DNA of 35,236 nt from an uncultured Saprospiraceae bacterium (GTDB lineage: Bacteria > Bacteroidota > Bacteroidia > Chitinophagales > Saprospiraceae), in contig CALJKQ010000075.1 in assembly GCA_937973565.1 (NCBI GenBank), forward strand, positions 1 to 35,236, written 5' to 3'. Positions 31,623 to 35,236 of the stretch are shown in pieces (the stretch's first letter is position 1; each line of letters starts with the position of its first letter). The notes under the pieces were generated by a model. The model did not search any database and was not told the origin of the DNA. It worked only from the letters and a program-made list of their open reading frames with translations. The translations under genes and the position numbers were made by a program.

Positions 31623-31630
31623 TATCTTTG
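31623..31630 (+). promoter_or_regulatory. -7 promoter box, possibly giving a leaderless SRAP mRNA
   Basis: TATCTTTG matches TAnnTTTG and ends 4 bp before the ATG at 31635, so transcription would start at or within the start codon. No convincing -33 TTG is at the normal spacing; TTTTG at 31593 is 25 bp away. Confidence 0.45.
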
Positions 31631-31634
31631 TAAA

Positions 31635-32315
31635 ATGTGTGGACGATCATCCTTAACCAAAACAGAAAAAGAACTGGAGGCTAGATTCCAGGCCACCTTT
31701 TACAGTGAAGACCTGGAACGATACAATCCATTGCCCAATTACAATATGGCGCCTTCGCAGATGTTGCCGGTGGTCATCATTCAGGATCCGTCTCACATCC
31801 AGCTTTATCGCTGGGGACTGATTCCTTTTTGGGCCAAAGAAGAAAAAATCGGCTATTCCATGATCAATGCGCGGGTGGAGACGCTGGAGGAAAAAGCATC
31901 GTTTCGCCATCTGATTGCCAAAAACAGGTGTCTGGTACCGATGGATGGGTTCTATGAATGGCAGGGAGAAGGCAAAGAAAAGCAGCCCTATCGCATCATC
32001 ACCAAAGACCAGGAAGTTTTTTGCTGCGCCGGCCTTTTCGATACCTGGAAGGCTCCGGATGGAAGGGTGGTTCATTCCTATACCATCATTACGCTACCGG
32101 CCAATGAATTTATGGAAAAACTCCACGATCGCATGCCGGCCATTCTGAGCCCGGAATTGGAAAAATTATGGCTGGATCCTACGCTTAATCAAAAGGATGT
32201 GATGCAACTATTGGTGCCCTATGATGCCGATAAAATGGATGCTTACCCGGTAAGTAAAAAAGTGGGCAATGTGAGGGAACGGGGAGAAGATCTCATTGAA
32301 AAAATTAAACTCTGA
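31635..32315 (+). CDS. SRAP family protein (HMCES/YedK): abasic-site DNA-protein crosslinker
   Basis: SRAP proteins form a covalent bond between their N-terminal Cys and abasic sites in single-stranded DNA, shielding them during replication. The start must be 31635 because Cys2 (MCGRSSLTKTEKEL) becomes the reactive N-terminus; a longer frame from 31602 would bury it. Other active-site motifs are present: NYNMAPSQMLPVV, MINARVETLEEKASFRHL (Asn and Arg), MDGFYEWQ (Glu) and LPANEFMEKLHDRMPAIL (His). The product has 226 residues, as usual. It is separated by 9 bp from the DUF819 gene and may be co-transcribed with it. Confidence 0.95.
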   Translation: MCGRSSLTKTEKELEARFQATFYSEDLERYNPLPNYNMAPSQMLPVVIIQDPSHIQLYRWGLIPFWAKEEKIGYSMINARVETLEEKASFRHLIAKNRCLVPMDGFYEWQGEGKEKQPYRIITKDQEVFCCAGLFDTWKAPDGRVVHSYTIITLPANEFMEKLHDRMPAILSPELEKLWLDPTLNQKDVMQLLVPYDADKMDAYPVSKKVGNVRERGEDLIEKIKL

Positions 32316-32324
32316 AAAGCTTTT

Positions 32325-33578
32325 ATGGAATCCAACAACTTTCTGATACAAAATGAAGCGGGCGTGCTGGCTCTCTTGCTGGTCACCCTCGCAGTTATTT
32401 TATACACCTCTTCTCTGTCTACGCCGTTTTGGAAGAAGTTTTATACTTTTTTTCCGGCTCTGTTGCTGTGCTATTTTATACCGGCACTTTACAACTGGCC
32501 ATTGGGTTTGATCGACGGACAAAATGCCAAAATATATCCTGTTGCGCGCGACTACTTTTTACCGGCAAGTTTGGTGCTGCTTTGCCTGAGTATAGATATG
32601 AAAGGCATTCTATCGCTGGGTCCCAAAGCATTGATCATGTTTTTGGCGGCTACTGTTGGCGTCATTCTGGGTGGTCCGATTGCGTTGATAACGGTAAAAT
32701 ACTTTTTCCCCGAGCTGATTTCTTCTGCCGGATCCGACCTGTGGAAGGGCATGTCTGCCATCGCAGGAAGCTGGATCGGTGGCAGTGCCAACCAGACAGC
32801 TATGCGGGAGATTTACAATGTACCCCAGGATTTGTTTGGCACCATGCTCATCGTGGATGTCATCGTAGCTAATTTCTGGATGGCTCTCTTGCTGTACGGA
32901 GCGGGTCAAACCCAAAAAATTGACAAATGGCTTAAAGCCGATACTTCGGCCATCGAGGCACTCAAACAAAAAACGGGGCAGTACCGTTTGAGCATAGAAA
33001 AAAACCCGGGTACGCTGGATATTGTGATGATGCTGGCGGTCACCTTTGGCATCGTAGGCGTTTCTCACCTGATAACGGATGCCATCATGCCTTATCTGAA
33101 AGCCAATGAAGCCTTACTTACTTCCTGGCGTTTGTCAGCCCTGGTGTCGGGGTTCTTTTGGATTGTGGTCATTGCCACTACCTTAGGGGTCATGGCATCC
33201 TTTACACCTGCCAAAAAACTGGAAGGCATCGGAGCATCCAAATGGGGGTCTGTATTCATCTACATACTGGTGACCACCATAGGCATGCAGATGAATTTAA
33301 AGGAAGTATTTCAGCATCTTGGACTTTTTGCCATCGGCATCATCTGGATGTTGGTACACGCGATTACGATCATCCTGGTTGCACGCTGGATCAGGGCGCC
33401 TTTCTTCTTTGTGGCTGTGGGGTCTCAGGCCAATATTGGGGGCGCCGCCTCTGCTCCGATTGTGGCCTCTGCATTTGATATTTCGCTGGCTCCGGTAGGT
33501 GTATTGCTGGCTGTGCTGGGGTATGCGCTGGGTACCTACGGGGGTATCGTTTGTGCTCAGATCATGCAACTTATCTAA
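32325..33578 (+). CDS. DUF819 family membrane protein (YjcL-like)
   Basis: The 417-residue protein has about ten to twelve hydrophobic helices, among them AGVLALLLVTLAVILYTSSL, ALIMFLAATVGVILGGPIAL and LFAIGIIWMLVHAITIILVA. Family landmarks include AIAGSWIGGSANQTAMREIY and GSQANIGGAASAPIVASAFD, two similar Gly-rich half-site segments suggesting an inverted-repeat transporter fold. DUF819 members are inner-membrane proteins of unproven substrate. It begins 9 bp after the SRAP gene. Its stop overlaps the convergent epimerase gene by 4 bp. Confidence 0.9.
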   Translation: MESNNFLIQNEAGVLALLLVTLAVILYTSSLSTPFWKKFYTFFPALLLCYFIPALYNWPLGLIDGQNAKIYPVARDYFLPASLVLLCLSIDMKGILSLGPKALIMFLAATVGVILGGPIALITVKYFFPELISSAGSDLWKGMSAIAGSWIGGSANQTAMREIYNVPQDLFGTMLIVDVIVANFWMALLLYGAGQTQKIDKWLKADTSAIEALKQKTGQYRLSIEKNPGTLDIVMMLAVTFGIVGVSHLITDAIMPYLKANEALLTSWRLSALVSGFFWIVVIATTLGVMASFTPAKKLEGIGASKWGSVFIYILVTTIGMQMNLKEVFQHLGLFAIGIIWMLVHAITIILVARWIRAPFFFVAVGSQANIGGAASAPIVASAFDISLAPVGVLLAVLGYALGTYGGIVCAQIMQLI

Positions 33579-33982
33579 GCCAGATCAGGATCGTCCATAC
33601 ACAACTCCACCAACACGCCCTGCGTGCCCTTAGGATGCACAAAACAAACGAGCTTACCATCGGCTCCTTTTTTGGGTTCGTCCTGCAACAGGGTAAACCC
33701 GGCTTCGCGCAGTCGCTGCATTTCGGCATAAATATCATCTGTGTGAAAGGCAATGTGGTGAATGCCTTCTCCCTTCTTTTCAATGAACCTGGCTATTACC
33801 CCATCCTCTGATGTGGAGGCGAGCAATTCTATTTTTTGTCCGGCTTTGAAAAAAGAAGTGATTACTTTTTCGGATTCAACTTCTTCTCTTTTATAGGAAG
33901 AGGTGCCCAACAAGGCTTCGTAAATGGCTTCTGCCTGATCCAGGTTTTTGACGGCTATGCCGATGTGTTCAATTCTTTGCAT
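33575..33982 (-). CDS. mce: Methylmalonyl-CoA epimerase
   Basis: The enzyme interconverts (R)- and (S)-methylmalonyl-CoA for propionate metabolism. The 135-residue glyoxalase/VOC fold protein has the metal ligands His6 in IEHIGIAVKNLDQAE, a His in GIHHIAFHTDD (~75) and Glu in GVLVELCMDD. The family also shows YEALLGTSSYKREEV and FTLLQDEPKKGADGKLVCFV with HPKG. Length is typical. It starts 3 bp after the recN stop on the same strand, a likely co-transcription without obvious functional link. Methylmalonyl-CoA mutase genes are not in the window. Confidence 0.93.
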   Translation of the reverse strand: MQRIEHIGIAVKNLDQAEAIYEALLGTSSYKREEVESEKVITSFFKAGQKIELLASTSEDGVIARFIEKKGEGIHHIAFHTDDIYAEMQRLREAGFTLLQDEPKKGADGKLVCFVHPKGTQGVLVELCMDDPDLA

Positions 33983-33985
33983 GTC

Positions 33986-35236
33986 TTATACTTGAGCTGT
34001 GATAAGTTCTTTGGCGTTTTCAATGGCAGCCTTGCCGGGTTTATCTCCACTGAGCATCTTGGCAATTTCCATCAACCTGTCATCGTCGCTCAACAACTTC
34101 ATGGAAGAGGTGGTGCGATCCGCCCCATCGCTTTTATAAACAAAATAATGATGCTGGGCGCGCGCTGCAATCTGCGGAGAATGGGTGATGCTCAGCAATT
34201 GATGGGATTTTGCCATCGAAGCCATGATCTGTCCCATTCTGGCCGCTACCTCACCGGAAACCCCGGTATCGATTTCATCAAATATCATGGTGGGCAGTTC
34301 CATTTTGGCGGCTATTACAGACTTTAAGCAAAGGGTAAGCCTGGCCATTTCACCACCTGATGCTACATCCTTGAGGGGCAAAAAATCGCTGCCTTTGTTG
34401 GTGGCAAATAAAAACTGGATCTCGTCTTTTCCGGTGGCTGCAAAGCCCGGTAATTCTTTGATTTGAATCTTCAATCTGGCATTGGGCATGGCCAACTGAG
34501 CCAACAGGTCGTTGATCTTTTTTTCAAAGCCCGGCGCAGCTTTCTCTCTGGCGGCATGGATAACCATCGCCATTTCACGCATTGTCTTTTCTATTTTCCC
34601 GATTTCTTTTTCCAGTGCCAGTATGTTCTCATCGCTCCTTTCAAAATGCAGCAGTTTTTGCTGGAAGGAATCCCTGATCTGGATGAGTCCCATATTGCTG
34701 TCGACCCCGTGTTTTTTCTGCAGCCTGTAAAGCAAATTGAGTCTCTCCTGGGCTGCATTGAGCTCACCGCCATCTGCTTCTGTATTTTCTGCAATATCAG
34801 CTGCCTCAGCTGCAACATCCCTCAATTCCTCCACTACAGAATTCAATCTGTTGTACAAGGACTGAAATTGATCATTGATGCCTGCATAAGCATGCAATTC
34901 TCGCATCAAGCCGCTAATCCTGTCTGAGAGACTATTTTCATCTTCATCATCTTCATCCTCATTGTGCCATAATGATATACCAGCTGGTTCTGTAAAGGCA
35001 TCATCAGTTTCCCCAACCATATCAGCATTATCTGTCTTTACGGTTCTAACCTCAATATTATCTTTGTCAATCCAAAGCCAGTTGAAATGATTAAAGCTAC
35101 CTGTTTGTCTCATCCATGAGGTTTGATTGTCAACCGCTCTAAGTGGTGCTCCCCAGCAGCCTTCCCCAATATATACAGTTCCTTGAGCATCATCTCTGAT
35201 AAAATGATCCATACTGCCAGCTTCTTTGGATGGTCT
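33986..35236 (-). CDS. recN: RecN C-terminal part fused to a metallophosphoesterase C-terminus (5' partial)
   Basis: The frame is open to the window edge (RPSKEAGSMDHFIRDD at the start), so the 5' end lies outside. From about 34955 downward it is RecN, the SMC-like DNA repair ATPase. Coiled-coil regions (SLYNRLNSVVEELRDVAAEA, LNLLYRLQKKHGV) lead to the ABC signature SGGEMARLTLCLK, Walker B MIFDEIDTGVSGEVA and the switch His in SITHSPQIAARAQ. RecN's N-terminal ATPase half with Walker A is absent. The first ~90 residues (GTVYIGEGCWGAPLR, FNHFNWLWIDKDNIEVRTVK, AGISLWH) instead resemble the C-terminal end of a purple-acid-phosphatase-like metallophosphoesterase. The two join in frame through an acidic low-complexity stretch (NEDEDDEDEN). 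A fusion of this kind would not be a working RecN; an assembly chimera is as likely as a real rearrangement. Confidence 0.85.
   Translation of the reverse strand, partial: RPSKEAGSMDHFIRDDAQGTVYIGEGCWGAPLRAVDNQTSWMRQTGSFNHFNWLWIDKDNIEVRTVKTDNADMVGETDDAFTEPAGISLWHNEDEDDEDENSLSDRISGLMRELHAYAGINDQFQSLYNRLNSVVEELRDVAAEAADIAENTEADGGELNAAQERLNLLYRLQKKHGVDSNMGLIQIRDSFQQKLLHFERSDENILALEKEIGKIEKTMREMAMVIHAAREKAAPGFEKKINDLLAQLAMPNARLKIQIKELPGFAATGKDEIQFLFATNKGSDFLPLKDVASGGEMARLTLCLKSVIAAKMELPTMIFDEIDTGVSGEVAARMGQIMASMAKSHQLLSITHSPQIAARAQHHYFVYKSDGADRTTSSMKLLSDDDRLMEIAKMLSGDKPGKAAIENAKELITAQV
34970..35236 (-). other. Metallophosphoesterase C-terminal segment at the window edge
   Basis: This part of the fused frame encodes DDAQGTVYIGEGCWGAPLRA, WMRQTGSFNHFNWLWIDKDN, IEVRTVKTDNADMVG and EPAGISLWHN. 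It is a pattern I associate with the tail of secreted purple-acid-phosphatase-like proteins in Bacteroidota. It is more AT-rich than the RecN portion. The catalytic metal-binding part would lie outside the window. Confidence 0.55.

Overview
The window looks like a piece of a Bacteroidota chromosome, possibly Saprospiria-like (the class is inference). The reasons are a PorQ component of the type IX secretion system (T9SS), two large secreted proteins ending in T9SS sorting domains, and repeated TAnnTTTG promoter boxes upstream of genes, which are the -7 element of the Bacteroidota primary sigma factor. Shine-Dalgarno sequences are mostly absent. Core genes have balanced base composition; several accessory blocks are visibly AT-rich.

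Layout. Positions 1-7671 are an accessory island, all on the + strand. It holds a large lipoprotein with a toxin-like C-terminus and a likely immunity gene, then a decayed exonuclease/BRCT gene. Next come a Fic toxin-antitoxin pair with a DUF4259 gene, a second exonuclease fragment, and a three-gene HipB-HipS-HipT (HipBST) system with three evenly spaced operators. The first bases of the window are the tail of yet another copy of the exonuclease gene, so exonuclease copies alternate with toxin modules. A T9SS-exported beta-propeller protein (7908-10541, -) follows. A second small accessory block at 10620-12283 has a ClpP/SppA-like protease gene broken by one stop codon plus a small partner gene. 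A diverged repeat of about 150 bp lies at the upstream edge of three accessory blocks (41-194, 4103-4254, 10621-10770).

From 12446 on the content is mostly housekeeping: pheS, a Gfo/Idh/MocA oxidoreductase and smpB in one direction; an abundant-looking small lipoprotein with a textbook promoter and terminator; and bactofilin, AtpZ and a four-helix membrane protein on the other strand. Then come trhO, a GT-B glycosyltransferase, porQ and a MORN-type lipoprotein (all -), a second glycosyltransferase (+), tRNA-Phe(GAA), tcdA and a TatD-type hydrolase. They are followed by an M36 metalloprotease with T9SS signal, rlmB, an uncharacterised gene, an SRAP protein, a DUF819 transporter-like protein, methylmalonyl-CoA epimerase and recN. 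The recN reading frame is fused in frame to the C-terminal end of a metallophosphoesterase and runs off the window; this is either a real fusion or an assembly join.

Two gene-free stretches (17534-18511 and 23602-24451) are filled with a composite repeat family: AT-rich arms around a core of about 40 bp that I count eight times, plus a 176-bp direct repeat with inverted ends. Two short-period tandem arrays (8 bp at 18425-18528, 21 bp at 31335-31536) sit next to genes. The most unusual features are the exonuclease-copy/toxin-module alternation with its shared upstream repeat, the lipoprotein toxin candidate, the 61-bp-phased hip operators, and the RecN fusion.
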